Assembly (NCBI RefSeq): GCF_026151205.1
Contig: NC_087077.1
Location: forward strand, 6,596,483-6,660,482
Source: Bolinopsis microptera
Lineage: Eukaryota; Ctenophora; Tentaculata; Lobata; Bolinopsidae
Direction: 5' to 3'
DNA length: 64,000 bases
Every line of letters begins with the position of its first letter. The first letter of the stretch is position 1. Of the stretch, positions 48,938 to 61,700 are shown in pieces. The notes beneath the pieces are model-generated. The model was not told where the DNA came from. It was given only the letters and a program-made list of their open reading frames with translations, and did no database searches. The translations under genes and the position numbers were made by a program.

Positions 48938-51900
48938 ACTCCAGTAGCAGGGAGGAGTTGAGTGTGCACTTCGATGTATAGAGTTTTTTGCTGCTGAATC
49001 GGGTTAAATAGGTCATTGGTAACTCAAAAAATCGAGGGCCGCATGTTGTGTCGCTAGTCCCAACCCTGTGGAGCCACGCCCATATTTCATATCAGGTGCG
49101 TATATGGGAAATATGTATCTCAGCTTCTGAAGGTCTTAGAGACTCAAACTTGAGTTTAAAATGACCGCAATGCACATGTTTATATTGGTACTATGAAGGT
49201 CATGAAAGCCCAAAATGCTTATTTTTGGAAAAAATTCAGAAAAACCAATTTTCACTTGGGCGCGAGTAAAAAAATCTACACTAGAAATTGAGTGAAAATC
49301 GAGTAAGCAGTTCAGTGTCTACAACATTTCTAAACACAGGGTCCTCTGTTAGGTCATTCTAAATCAGAATTGATAAAGTAATCAAATTCTATTAGTAGTT
49401 TTAACCCTGTGGAGCCACGCCCATATTTCATGTTATGTGCGAATATGGGAAATTTGTATCTCAGCTTCTGAAGGTCTTAGAGACTCAAAGGTGGGCTTAA
49501 AATGACCGCAATGTACATGTTTATATTGGCACTATGAGGGTCATGAAGGCCCAGAATGCTTATTTTTTGAAAAAATTCAGTAAAACCGATTTTCACTTGG
49601 GCGTGAGTAAAAATCGACTCTTAGAAGTTAAGTGAAATCGAGTATGAAGTTCAGTGTCTGCAACGTTTCTAAACACAGGATCCTTTGTAAGATAATTCTG
49701 AATCAGAATTGATAAGGTACGCAAATTCTATTAGTAGTTTCAACTCGGCTTCTGAAGTTCTGAACGTTGTAGGGGCCTCTTTTTGAGCTCAAACTAACTA
49801 CGATGGCCACATTTATATACCAACTGTAAAGAACCGTAGGGTCTATACTCTATAGTGCTTAGTTTTTAAAAACTCATTAAAAACTGTTTTAACCTTCATG
49901 CATCATAAAGTAGTAACATCAAACATGTAATTAATTATGGTATCTCGGGCTAAAAAAGTCTTATAGACATTTGCAGCACAGTAAAACGTTCAACATGAAC
50001 ACATTCGGATAACATTTATGGAGCAGCACATACCACCTAACTCTAATTTTGGTATAACTGCGAAAATACTCAGTTTCAGAAGCTCCTTCCAGCTATCTTA
50101 GGCTGCCTTCAGCTCCCTCTCTGGGGTTCTCTCCAGTACTGCTTGGCTATTATGGCTAATCAACTTGAATCGAACCTCATGTAGCAGAATCTACTTCTAG
50201 CTACCTTCTGCTAACTCCATGTCAACTCTACCCAGCTACCACCACCAGTACGTTATAATTTTCGATCTTTCTAGCAACCTCTGATATGAGTGCTTTCTCT
50301 GCTGCATCCAACAATTTCCAGCTCATTAAGGAAGAGGAAATTTGCTGTTTCTAGCAACCTCTAAACGCCAGAATAAAATGTTACTGATGGTTGCTAGACA
50401 GGGCAAGAAGTAGCCCACTAGCTTAAGCTAAGGTTGCTAGAAATAGCAGAAGTTGGAGGAACCTTGGTGGTAGCTAAATAGAGGTAGCCGAAGTAGGTGA
50501 AAACAGCTGGAATTGGTGGTTTCTGCCATCTGGTGGTATAGTAGCTGGATAGAGGAAGAGGTAGCACTCATATCAGAGGTTGCTAGAAAGATCTAAAATT
50601 ATAACGTACTGGTGGTGGTAGCTGGGTAGAGTTGACATGGAGTTAGCAGAAGGTAGCTAGAAGTAGATTCTGCTACATGAGGTTGGATTCAAGTTGATTA
50701 GTCATAATAGCCAAGCAGTACTGGAGAGAGCCCCAGAGAGGGAGCTGAAGGCAGCCTAAGATAGCTGGAAGGAGCTTCTGAAACTGATTATTTTCGCAGT
50801 TATACCAAAATTAGAGTTAGGTGGTATGTGCTGCTCCATAAATGTTATCCGAATGTGTTCATGTTGAACGTTTTACTGTGCTGCAAATGTCTATAAGACT
50901 TTTTTAGCCCGAGATACCATAATTAAGTACATGTTTGATGTTACGACTTTATGATGCATGAAGGTTAAAACAGTTTTTAATGAGTTTTTAAAAACTAAGC
51001 ACTATAAAGTATAGACCCTATGTTGCTTTACAGTTGGTATATAAATGTGGCCATCGTAGTTAGTTTGAGTTCAAAGAGAGGCCCCTACAACGTTCAGAAG
51101 CCGAGATAGAAAAGTCATTATATATTTGCGCCTGGGGGTAATTTAGGAGTTTTGCACCCTAGGGTTGAAACTAGTAATAGAATTTGATTACTTTATCAAT
51201 TCTGATTTAGAATGACCTAACAGAGGACCCTGTGTTTAGAAACGTTGCAGACACTGAACTTCATACTCGATTTCACTTAACTTCTAAGAGTCGATTTTTA
51301 CTCACGCCCAAGTGAAAATCGGTTTTACTGAATTTTTCCAAAAGATAAGCATTCTGGGCCTTCATGACCCTCATAGTGCCAATATAAACATGTACATTGC
51401 GGTCATTTTAAGCCCACCTTTGAGTCTCTAAGACCTTCAGAAGCTGAGATACAAATTTCCCATATTCGCACATAACATGAAATATGGGCGTGGCTCCACA
51501 GGGTTAAAACTACTAATAGAATTTGATTACTTTATCAATTCTGATTTAGAATGACCTAACAGAGGACCCTGTGTTTAGAAATGTTGTAGACACTGAACTG
51601 CTTACTCGATTTTCACTCAATTTCTAGTGTAGATTTTTTTACTCGCGCCCAAGTGAAAATTGGTTTTTCTGAATTTTCTCCAAAAATGAGCATTTTGGGC
51701 TTTCATGACCTTCATAGTACCAATATAAACATGTGCATTGCGGTCATTTTAAACTCAAGTTTGAGTCTCTAAGACCTTCAGAAGCTGAGATACATATTTC
51801 CCATATACGCACCTGATATGAAATATGGGCGTGGCTCCACAGGGTTGGGACTAGCGACACAACATGCGGCCCTCGATTTTTTGAGTTACCAATGACCTAT

Positions 51901-51970
51901 TTAACCCGATTAAGCAGCAAAAAACTCTATACATCGAAGTGCACACTCAACTCCTCCCTGCTACTGGAGT
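48938..51970. mobile_element. Second fold-back element
   Basis: Arms 48938-50296 and 50551-51970 are inverted copies with a ~255-bp spacer. Ends are ACTCCAGTAGCAGGGAGGAG and its inverse. Each arm holds two long tandem modules (starting near 49063 and 49406 in the left arm) that begin GTGGAGCCACGCCCATATTT, plus a third degenerate one. The right arm has an extra ~50 bp near 51110-51165. No coding frame. No clear target duplication. Confidence 0.88.
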
Positions 51971-52081
51971 AGGCGCCTGAATCTCGTACATTACGTAGCC
52001 TTTGTTTCCGTGTAATTGTTCTTAGTTTTAAGTTTTCTATTTAGAGCCTCACTTTATTAACTATTATTAGCTGTTCTGAAA

Positions 52082-55000
52082 CAACAGAGCAGTGGGGGGG
52101 ACTAGTTATGCAGTAAGATAAACAACAGAGCAGTTGGTGGGGAGGGGGAGGGGGGGCTAGTTATGCAGTAAGATAAACAACAGAGCAGTTGGTGGGGAGG
52201 GGGGGGGCTAGTTATGCAGTAAGATAAACAACAGAGCAGTTGGTGGGGAGGGGGGGGGGGCTAGTTATGCAGTAAGATAAACAACAGAGCAGTGTGGGGG
52301 GGAGGGGGGAGGGGGCTAGTTATGCAGTAAGATAAACAACAAAGCAGTGGGGGGGGGAGGGGGGAGGGGGCTAGTTATGCAGTGAGATAAACAACAGAGC
52401 AGTGGGGGGGAGGGGGGAGGGGGCTAGTTATGCAGTGAGATAAACAACAGAGCAGTGGGGGGGGGGAGGGGGGAGGGGGCTAGTTATGCAGTGAGATAAA
52501 CAACAGAGCAGTTGGTGGGGAGGGGGGGGGGGGCTAGTTATGCAGTAAGATAAACAACAGAGCAGTGTGGGGGGGGAGGGGGGAGGGGGCTAGTTATGCA
52601 GTAAGATAAACAACAAAGCAGTGGGGGGGAGGGGGGAGGGGGCTAGTTATGCAGTAAGATAAACAACAGAGCAGTGGGGGGGAGGGGGAGGGGGCTAGTT
52701 ATGCAGTGAGATAAACAACAGAGCAGTGGGGGGGGAGGGGGGAGGGGGCTAGTTATGCAGTGAGATAAACAACAGAGCAGTGGGGGGGGGGGAGGGGGGA
52801 GGGGGCTAGTTATGCAGTGAGATAAACAACAGAGCAGTTGGTGGGGAGGGGGGGGGCTAGTTATGCAGTAAGATAAACAACAGAGCAGTGTGGGGGGGGA
52901 GGGGGGAGGGGGCTAGTTATGCAGTAAGATAAACAACAAAGCAGTGGGGGGGAGGGGGGAGGGGGCTAGTTATGCAGTAAGATAAACAACAGAGCAGTGG
53001 GGGGGGAGGGGGGAGGGGGCTAGTTATGCAGTGAGATAAACAACAGAGCAGTGGGGGGGGAGGGGGGAGGGGGCTAGTTATGCAGTGAGATAAACAACAG
53101 AGCAGTGGGGGGGAGGGGGGAGGGGGCTAGTTATGCAGTAAGATAAACAACAGAGCAGTGGGGGGGGGGAGGGGGGAGGGGGCTAGTTATGCAGTAAGAT
53201 AAACAACAGAGCAGTTGGTGGGGAGGGGGGGGGCTAGTTATGCAGTAAGATAAACAACAGAGCAGTGTGGGGGGGGAGGGGGGAGGGGGCTAGTTATGCA
53301 GTAAGATAAACAACAAAGCAGTGGGGGGGGAGGGGGGAGGGGGCTAGTTATGCAGTAAGATAAACAACAGAGCAGTGGGGGGGGAGGGGGGAGGGGGCTG
53401 GTTATGCAGTGAGATAAACAACAGAGCAGTGGGGGGGAGGGGGGGAGGGGCTAGTTATGCAGTAAGATAAACAACAGAGCAGTGGGGGGGGGGGGAGGGG
53501 GGAGGGGGCTAGTTATGCAGTGAGATAAACAACAGAGCAGTGGGGGGAGGGGGGGAGGGGCTAGTTATGCAGTAAGATAAACAACAGAGCAGTGGGGGGG
53601 GAGGGGGGAGGGGGCTAGTTATGCAGTAAGATAAACAACAAAGCAGTGGGGGGGAGGGGGGGAGGGGCTAGTTATGCAGTAAGATAAACAACAGAGCAGT
53701 GGGGGGGGGGAGGGGGGAGGGGGCTAGTTATGCAGTGAGATAAACAACAGAGCAGTGGGGGGGAGGGGGGAGGGGCTAGTTATGCAGTAAGATAAACAAC
53801 AGAGCAGTGGGGGGGAGGGGGGAGGGGGCTAGTTATGCAGTAAGATAAACAACAAAGCAGTGGGGGGGGAGGGGGGGGAGGGGGCTAGTTATGCAGTAAG
53901 ATAAACAACAAAGCAGTGGGGGGGAGGGGGGAGGGGCTAGTTATGCAGTAAGATAAACAACAGAGCAGTGGGGGGGAGGGGGGAGGGGGCTAGTTATGCA
54001 GTAAGATAAACAACAAAGCAGTGGGGGGGAGGGGGGGAGGGGCTAGTTATGCAGTAAGATAAACAACAGAGCAGTGGGGGGGGGGGGAGGGGGGAGGGGG
54101 CTAGTTATGCAGTGAGATAAACAACAGAGCAGTGGGGGGGAGGGGGGAGGGGCTAGTTATGCAGTAAGATAAACAACAGAGCAGTGGGGGGGGGGGGAGG
54201 GGGGAGGGGGCTAGTTATGCAGTGAGATAAACAACAGAGCAGTGGGGGGGAGGGGGGGAGGGGCTAGTTATGCAGTAAGATAAACAACAGAGCAGTGGGG
54301 GGGGGGAGGGGGGAGGGGGCTAGTTATGCAGTAAGATAAACAACAGAGCAGTGGGGGGGGGAGGGGGCTAGTTATGCAGTAAGATAAACAACAGAGCAGT
54401 GGGGGGGGGAGGGGGGAGGGGGCTAGTTATGCAGTGAGATAAACAACAGAGCAGTGGGGGGGGAGGGGGGAGGGGGCTAGTTATGCAGTAAGATAAACAA
54501 CAGAGCAGTGGGGGGGGGAGGGGGGCTAGTTATGCAGTAAGATAAACAACAGAGCAGTGGGGGGGGAGGGGGGAGGGGGCTAGTTATGCAGTGAGATAAA
54601 CAACAGAGCAGTGGGGGGGGGGAGGGGGGAGGGGGCTAGTTATGCAGTGAGATAAACAACAGAGCAGTGGGGGGGGAGGGGGGAGGGGGCTAGTTATGCA
54701 GTAAGATAAACAACAGAGCAGTGGGGGGGAGGGGGGAGGAGGGGCTAGTTATGCAGTAAGATAAACAACAAAGCAGTGGGGGGGAGGGGGGAGGGGCTAG
54801 TTATGCAGTAAGATAAACAACAGAGCAGTGGGGGGGGGGGAGGGGGGGAGGGGCTAGTTATGCAGTAAGATAAACAACAGAGCAGTGGGGGGGGGAGGGG
54901 GGAGGGGGCTAGTTATGCAGTGAGATAAACAACAGAGCAGTGGGGGGGAGGGGGGAGGGGCTAGTTATGCAGTAAGATAAACAACAGAGCAGTGGGGGGG

Positions 55001-55350
55001 AGGGGGGAGGGGGCTAGTTATGCAGTGAGATAAACAACAAAGCAGTGGGGGGGGGGAGGGGGGCTAGTTATGCAGTAAGATAAACAACAGAGCAGTGGGG
55101 GGGGGGAGGGGGGAGGGGGCTAGTTATGCAGTGAGATAAACAACAAAGCAGTGGGGGGGAGGGGGGGCTAGTTATGCAGTAAGATAAACAACAGAGCAGT
55201 GGGGGGGGGAGGGGGAGGGGGGGGCTAGTTATGCAGTAAGATAAACAACAGAGCAGTGGGGGGGAGGGGGAGGGGGGGCTAGTTATGCAGTTAGATAAAC
55301 AACAGAGCAGTGGGGGGGGAGGGGGGAGGGGGCTAGTTATGCAGTAAGAT
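52082..55350 (+). repeat. 3.3-kb G-rich minisatellite
   Basis: About 60 copies of a 50-57-bp unit: CTAGTTATGCAGTAAGATAA, ACAACAGAGCAGTG, then a G-rich tail (G6-10 A G5-6 A G5). Copies differ mainly in G-run length and A/G at GTAAGAT / GTGAGAT. Runs of four or more G in each unit can form G-quadruplexes. Open frames across it are artefacts. Confidence 0.97.
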
Positions 55351-55708
55351 TGTGGGGTGTACAAGGCATACAATTATAGCCAAGCAATTAAGCTGAATAT
55401 TTGCATAGTTTCGTCTGGGACACATTGAGATCGGAAAGTTGATTGATTACAGCTACATTACAGTTCATTACAGTAGTTAACAGTGTATATGAACATGTCA
55501 GATCAGGGCTCTGTTAATCAAGACTCTGTCAGATCCAATATTATATTGCATTCGGATCCACCAAATGTTTATTGAACTGATTTACTAGTCGGGTGAAGTG
55601 TTTTCTTTTGTTTCTCTGTATTTCTATTTGCTTACTTGATCACTGTCGTGTGGCGCCCGTTACAATATCTATAAGATAGTGATATTAAACAATCCCCTTT
55701 GTTTGTAG

Positions 55709-55735
55709 CTATGACTCCTGCAGGAGAGATATACA
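55709..55735 (+). CDS. Unrecognised gene, exon A (tentative)
   Basis: 27 bases, acceptor TTTGTAG, donor GTACGT; encodes YDSCRRDI with phase 2 to the next exon. The following intron would be only 44 bp. Confidence 0.4.
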
Positions 55736-58700
55736 GTACGTATAGTGGACCCTGACAGTTATGGTGCTCTGTTTCACAGGTCGAGGAGGATTAACTTTAA
55801 CGAAGTGCGCTACACCACACTCAATGAGTGTGACTTTATCTACAACATACCTGCTGGTAAATATACTTTAATACTATTAGTTACTTCTATTACTAATAGT
55901 GGTAACTGTTAGTTAATATTTAAAATTACTTCTATTACTAATAGTTGCCCCGAGAGGCCCGGTGAGGTTTAACTGTAGGAGTAACTGTTGTTTAAATAGC
56001 TAATGTTTTATACACTAATTGTACTAGCAGGAACCCGTATAACCCTAAAATGGTGTCAAGACTCAAGAGACTAAAATAATTATTACCTATTTAATTCGCG
56101 TTTTTGACATCACTTGGGGGTCCAAATTTTGGGGTCTAAAACTCCTATTTCTTGGCCAATTTTTATTTTTTCATGCTGATTTGGAGGCCATTAAAGCATT
56201 TGACCCAGTCAAAAACGTTTCAATTGTATATCTTTTACGGTTTTTGCGGGAAGTCGCGTTAAAGTTGATGCCGTGGTGTCAGTAAAATGGTACGGAACCC
56301 TCCATATATATCGTCTTGCTTTATATATAGTAAGATACACTATAACCCACAACTACTATACACTACCCTACAAATTACTTATTTAAAGTATATATTAATT
56401 TCTAATAACTAATAACTACCTTACTCGGGATTATTATGACCGGGATAAAGTGGCGGGTTTAGGGTAATTTCGCCATATTTTTCCCGAACCACATTTTCAC
56501 CGGTCGTTAATAAACCCGCCGACTCAGCTTTTAGGGTTCCCAAGGGGTATGGGTGCTCATATTTTAATGGTTGTCTTATGTTCACTAAAGAAGACTATTG
56601 GGACACTTGTTGTAGGTTTTTCGACTTCATTTGGCTAAAATTGCAAAAAATTCACCTTTTTGCCCAATTCTTGTCATATATCCTTATTGTCAAAGTTGAT
56701 TTGAATAGGCCAATTTTTAATTTCTTAGGTATTGAATATCTCTACATAATGAAATAGGACTCAAAGTAAAAGTAACAGTTAAATTAAAACTCGAATTAAT
56801 TAAAACGGTCAATAACATGAATCAGTTTCATCAGTCATTTATTCATAATTCTAAACAATGTGAACGATGCATTCTTTCGAACATTTTCTACAAATTGAGT
56901 CATAATGGTTATTTGATACACGTAAACATGTAATGCTAATTCAAAACAACGAATTTGCTAGAGTCTACTTTCAACAATTATTGATAATTGGGATAATTCG
57001 ACTTGTTTCACAAGTTTTAGCAATGCGAAAATTTCTGAACCTGCTTATCTCTAATAAGGAAATTTACATCTGAGACAAAATTTTTGAATCTAAAATTGAA
57101 AGGTTGGACACCGGTAAAATGGCGACCGGGAAAATGTGGTGGGTTTTGAGCAATTTCGCCATATTTTTCCCGAACCATATTTTAACCGGTCGTTAATAAA
57201 CCCGTCGTAATAATCCCGAGTAAGGTAATAACTTATAATGTTCCTAATAACCACATCCCTCTTCATGTCCTTTCTTTACAACTACTATTATTATTACTTT
57301 ATTATTACTATTTACAGGACGAATGGTGATTGATGAGGAAACGGGCAGGATGATATTCACTTACGCTTGGCTTTACTTCATGTCCCGGTCTTTTGAGATT
57401 CCTATTGGAAGTATTACCCAGTATAAGGTAACTATACAGTATACACCCCCAGTGTAAGTTAACTATACAGTATACACCCCCTGTACTTGATTATTACACG
57501 AGAGTGGAGGCATGTTAATGGTGTCTCATAAGGACACGGTCGATTTAATGACTGGTTTAATCAGTTTTGTAATAATAATTGGTAGGTTTATTAAAGTTTG
57601 CTCTTCATTATATTATGTAGGTGACACTAAATGTTCAATATAAATGCTATCTATTATTTATTTAATAATAACTATTACGTTGCCTGCACACTCTTCTCAA
57701 AGTGTGCCACGTTAAACTCTTACTAAACCTCTAGTTTAGTAAGAGTACTAACTGTACCTCTAACTGTACCTAACTCGTTTCCCTCTTGCAATGTGACGCC
57801 TTTGTTCGTCCCGCGCTGCGAATAGTGACATGTCCTTATGGATAGCTCAAGCGAATAGAGTGTCGTTAAAGATAGCTCTAGCTACTACTACTACTACTAC
57901 TAGTACAAGCGTTGCCCTCCGCTACAACCGGTCATTTCCCTCTTGCTAAAAGGTATAAGCTGACATCTCTCCGAGATGGAAACTTTAAACCGACACTATA
58001 AGTACCCGTCTTCTATAATACCTGTTAGTTATATTTGAGGAACCTGCCACTATGAAGAAATTTGTACTTTTCACTCTACTCGCTTGTCTGCTAGCTCTAG
58101 CAGTTGTTGATGCTAAGTGCAAGAAGTGCCACAAGAGGAAATACCAGAAGTGTCTGACTCTAGGCTTCAGTGCTTCTATTGAAGGGTGTGTCGGTGCTGC
58201 TGATGTCACTCCTAGAAAAAGACTGGTTAAAAGATGCACTAATATTGAAAACAAGCTGAAAGAGTGTGGATATTCGTGCAGCGAACCTGAACCTGAACCA
58301 CAACCAGAACCTGAACCTGAACCACAACCAGAACCTGAACCTGAACCACAACCAGAACCAGAGCCTGAACCACAACCAGAACCTGAAACCCTGAAACCTA
58401 CAACAGAAACCTGAACTGAACTGAACAAGACCAGAACCAGAACAAGAACCCGAATCAATTGATGGCGGGTGGTCTGGTTACGGAGACTGGTCTACGTGTT
58501 CAGTAACGTGTGGAGAAGGAACCCAAAGTAGAACTAGATCTTGCACTAACCCCATCCCTGTTCACGGTGGTGCTAAATGCCCGAGGGAGAGGATGCAGAA
58601 TCCAAAGCTTGCAACAACGGAGGTTGTCCTGGATACTGTAAAGATAACTCCTGCTACAAGGGCGAGGTCAGCTACACAGCGATGTAGATTGGCGAGGAGT

Positions 58701-61700
58701 TGAAGTCTCCCAACGGAAAATACGCCTTGGAAATCAGAAGATGGAAACTTGGTGCTCTATTGCAATGGAAATAATGCTGTGTGGAGTTCTGATACGTCAG
58801 ATAAGAGTGTAGCGAAGGTCCAGATGTTCAGACTGATGGTAAACCTGGTACTCTACATGTCCTGACCGCACAGCACTCTGGCAAAATCTGAACTCCTACC
58901 GATAAGGGAGTCACTAGCATGGTTCAGCCAGGATGACGGGAACTTTGTTCTAATACTGACAACAGAGACGCTATTGGGACCTGTGGACCTTAATAAATGT
59001 TTAATTTACTCACTCCTGAACAATTTATCCGATCAACATTTAATATTATTTGGGATTAACTTTTTCGAAGTTTCTCAAAGTGTAAACAGTACATTGAACA
59101 ATTAGTTGTTAACTTTCTACCCTTAAATATTTTAAATAAGACCTTCTAAAGCATGTGTAAAATAGCATATCGTGTTAAGACAAGCTGTTATATCGTGAAT
59201 TTCAGTGATAATTTAATTAAATGTGTCTTATTTTGCAATTCTCAAATTTACCAAATCTTCGTGTACCTAACATTCATGATTTTGTGTGCTAAATATAGAA
59301 AACTTCAATAATATGTGTCCATATAGCCAAATATCTATCGATCAAATAGCGAATGAAGTCAGTATATTCAAACAATATAAACTTATAAATACTTTCTTTT
59401 GGCTTTCTCGAGAAGACTCATACATGAGTTCAGAAGTGTTCATATCATGCTACTCGCTAGTAATCAGTAACTAAAACTGTAAAATGCAAATTTATTAACT
59501 TGCAATTAACATTCACCTGTCTACACTCTAACAGTATGGATAAAATTCGATTTGGAAATTGAGAGACAGTATAATGAGGTCATCATCAAAACTTATTACA
59601 CTAATTTAATACGTCATTTAAAGCATGATTCACGATTATATAATATATAACAACTAGAGCACATCTTTAATCCTTCGTCTGGAAATCTGGTTTTAGTTAG
59701 CTTCGTTATAAGATATAGAGAAGTATGTGCTATTGAATACCTACCGGTCAGACTCAACTCGTGCTTTTGATGAGGTAGACGACGAGCAATGACAGACAAA
59801 AGATCAATTTATAAAAGCTCCTCTGACATATGAATGTTAATTAAACAATCCTAAACTGCACAGCATAAATTTATATGCCAAGTAATGCCAGATTCAGCTC
59901 ACAGAATGTAAAATTATGTACAGGGGGGGGGCTGTATTTACTAGTGTATTTAAAAATATAATTCACTAAGAATATCACACCTAGATCAGAACATTAAGCC
60001 ACAAAGAAAATAATAAGAAAACGTTTTCACTGATTCCTATCGGTATCGGTAGCCTTTTATAGTTTGCTCCTCCCATAACGTATATTATAAAAGGAGTTAG
60101 CATTCTGTTGGGAGGCCGGTGCGGTTCAGGAAATAAAGTTACACCGAAAATACAGTCTATATTTGTTTATCAAAACTTCAAAAGAATGAGAATCTGGGCA
60201 ATCGAGTAGTATGGAGATAATATTATGTACTTGTGAGGGCAGCAACAAGGGGTGCTTGTGAGGGCAGCAACAAGGGGTGCTTGTGAGGGCAGCAACAAGG
60301 GGTGCTTGTGAGGGCAGCAACAGGGGTCTTGTGAAGATAGGGATATCAGACTCAGTACTCATAGAACGGCACAAAGTAGTATAATAGACATAATACATAC
60401 AGTGGGGTGTCATACCCTCCTCCTGGTGACCTCCTTAGTGCCCACTGTAACCCCCTACTAACCACATTGTCAATCCCTCTGATCTACCCTGAAATTACTC
60501 AGCCCAGACCACCTTTAAACCCAGATGTAATTTCCCGACAGATTGTTCGCTATTTTGTGGAAAGTACTATGTAGGGAGGGGGGTACTATGTTAGAGTTTA
60601 TAGCGGGGTATCAGGTTAGAGGAAGGGGATCAGGTAGACGTGTTAGAGCGGGGGGGGGTCAATGTAGAGTGTAGAGCGGGGGGGGGGGTCTCAGGAAAGT
60701 GTAGAGGTAGGGGGATCAGGTAGAGTGTAGAGCGGGGGGGGGGGGGTCAGGTAGAGTGTAGAGCGGGGGGGGGGGGGGATCAGAGGTAGATTGTAAGCGG
60801 GGGGGTCAGGTAGAGTTGTAGAGTAGGGGATCAGTAGAAGTGAAGCGGGGGGGGGGGGTCACAGGTAGAGTGTAGAGCGGGGGGGGGGGGTCAGGTAGAG
60901 TTGTAGATGTAGGGGGATCAGGTTAAGAGTGAGAGCCGGGGGGGGGGGTCAGGTAGATGAGAGCTGGGGGAATCAGGAGGTAGATGTCGAGCGGTGGGGG
61001 GGTTCAGGTAGAGTGTAGAGGGGGTTATGGATCAGGTAGAGTTAGAGCGGGGGGGGGGGTCTGTAGAGGTAGACACACGATAAAGGTAATTATCGCGGGT
61101 AGCACTCAACAACCAAGGTATTGTTTTATTATAAACATAATTTCAATTTTCTTTGCCTGTGATGTGTTCGCGACTTTGATAAAAGGTTTTTATTTCCTTG
61201 TAGGCGCGAATGATACATATAAATAAGTTCGTCATGGTGCTATAAAAACAACCGTTTCTTGGAAATTATTACAGAACTGCTATGACTTACACTTCAAAAC
61301 ACCTTCGAATACAAAGATAATCAGATTTAATTGCTGGCCTTTATTAATTAGATATTTACCACGGTAGCCAATGTGTTAATTTTTCTGGCAGCGTACTTTG
61401 AGACAATGTTGTGCATTATTGTGTTTCAAACACGATGACATACAAAGGTATGTATACCTTTGTTTATTATTATATATAATAAACAAAAAGTTGCAACTTT
61501 TCTTGCAACATTACGCAGATGTGATATTATTTAAAGTAGAGTTCCTGTTTTAGAGTTCCTGTTTTAGAGTTCCTGTTTTAGAGTTCCTGTTTTAGAGTTC
61601 CTGTCTAGAGAAGTAATTTTTTAGAGTTCCTGTTTTAGAGAAGTAATGTTTTAGAGTTCCTGTTTTAGAGTTCCTTTTTTATAGTTCCTGTTTTAGAGTT

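Noticed and set aside
55068-55373. 101-codon Pro-rich minus-strand frame
   Set aside because: Reading of the G-rich minisatellite; ends with the array.
55480-55570. Upstream first exon with ATGTCAGATCAGGGCTCTG
   Set aside because: The frame is open for 26 codons, but no donor gives the phase needed by exon A or B.
57985-58458. 157-codon minus-strand Gly/Ser-rich frame
   Set aside because: Antisense shadow of the EPEPEPQP repeat and signal-peptide region.
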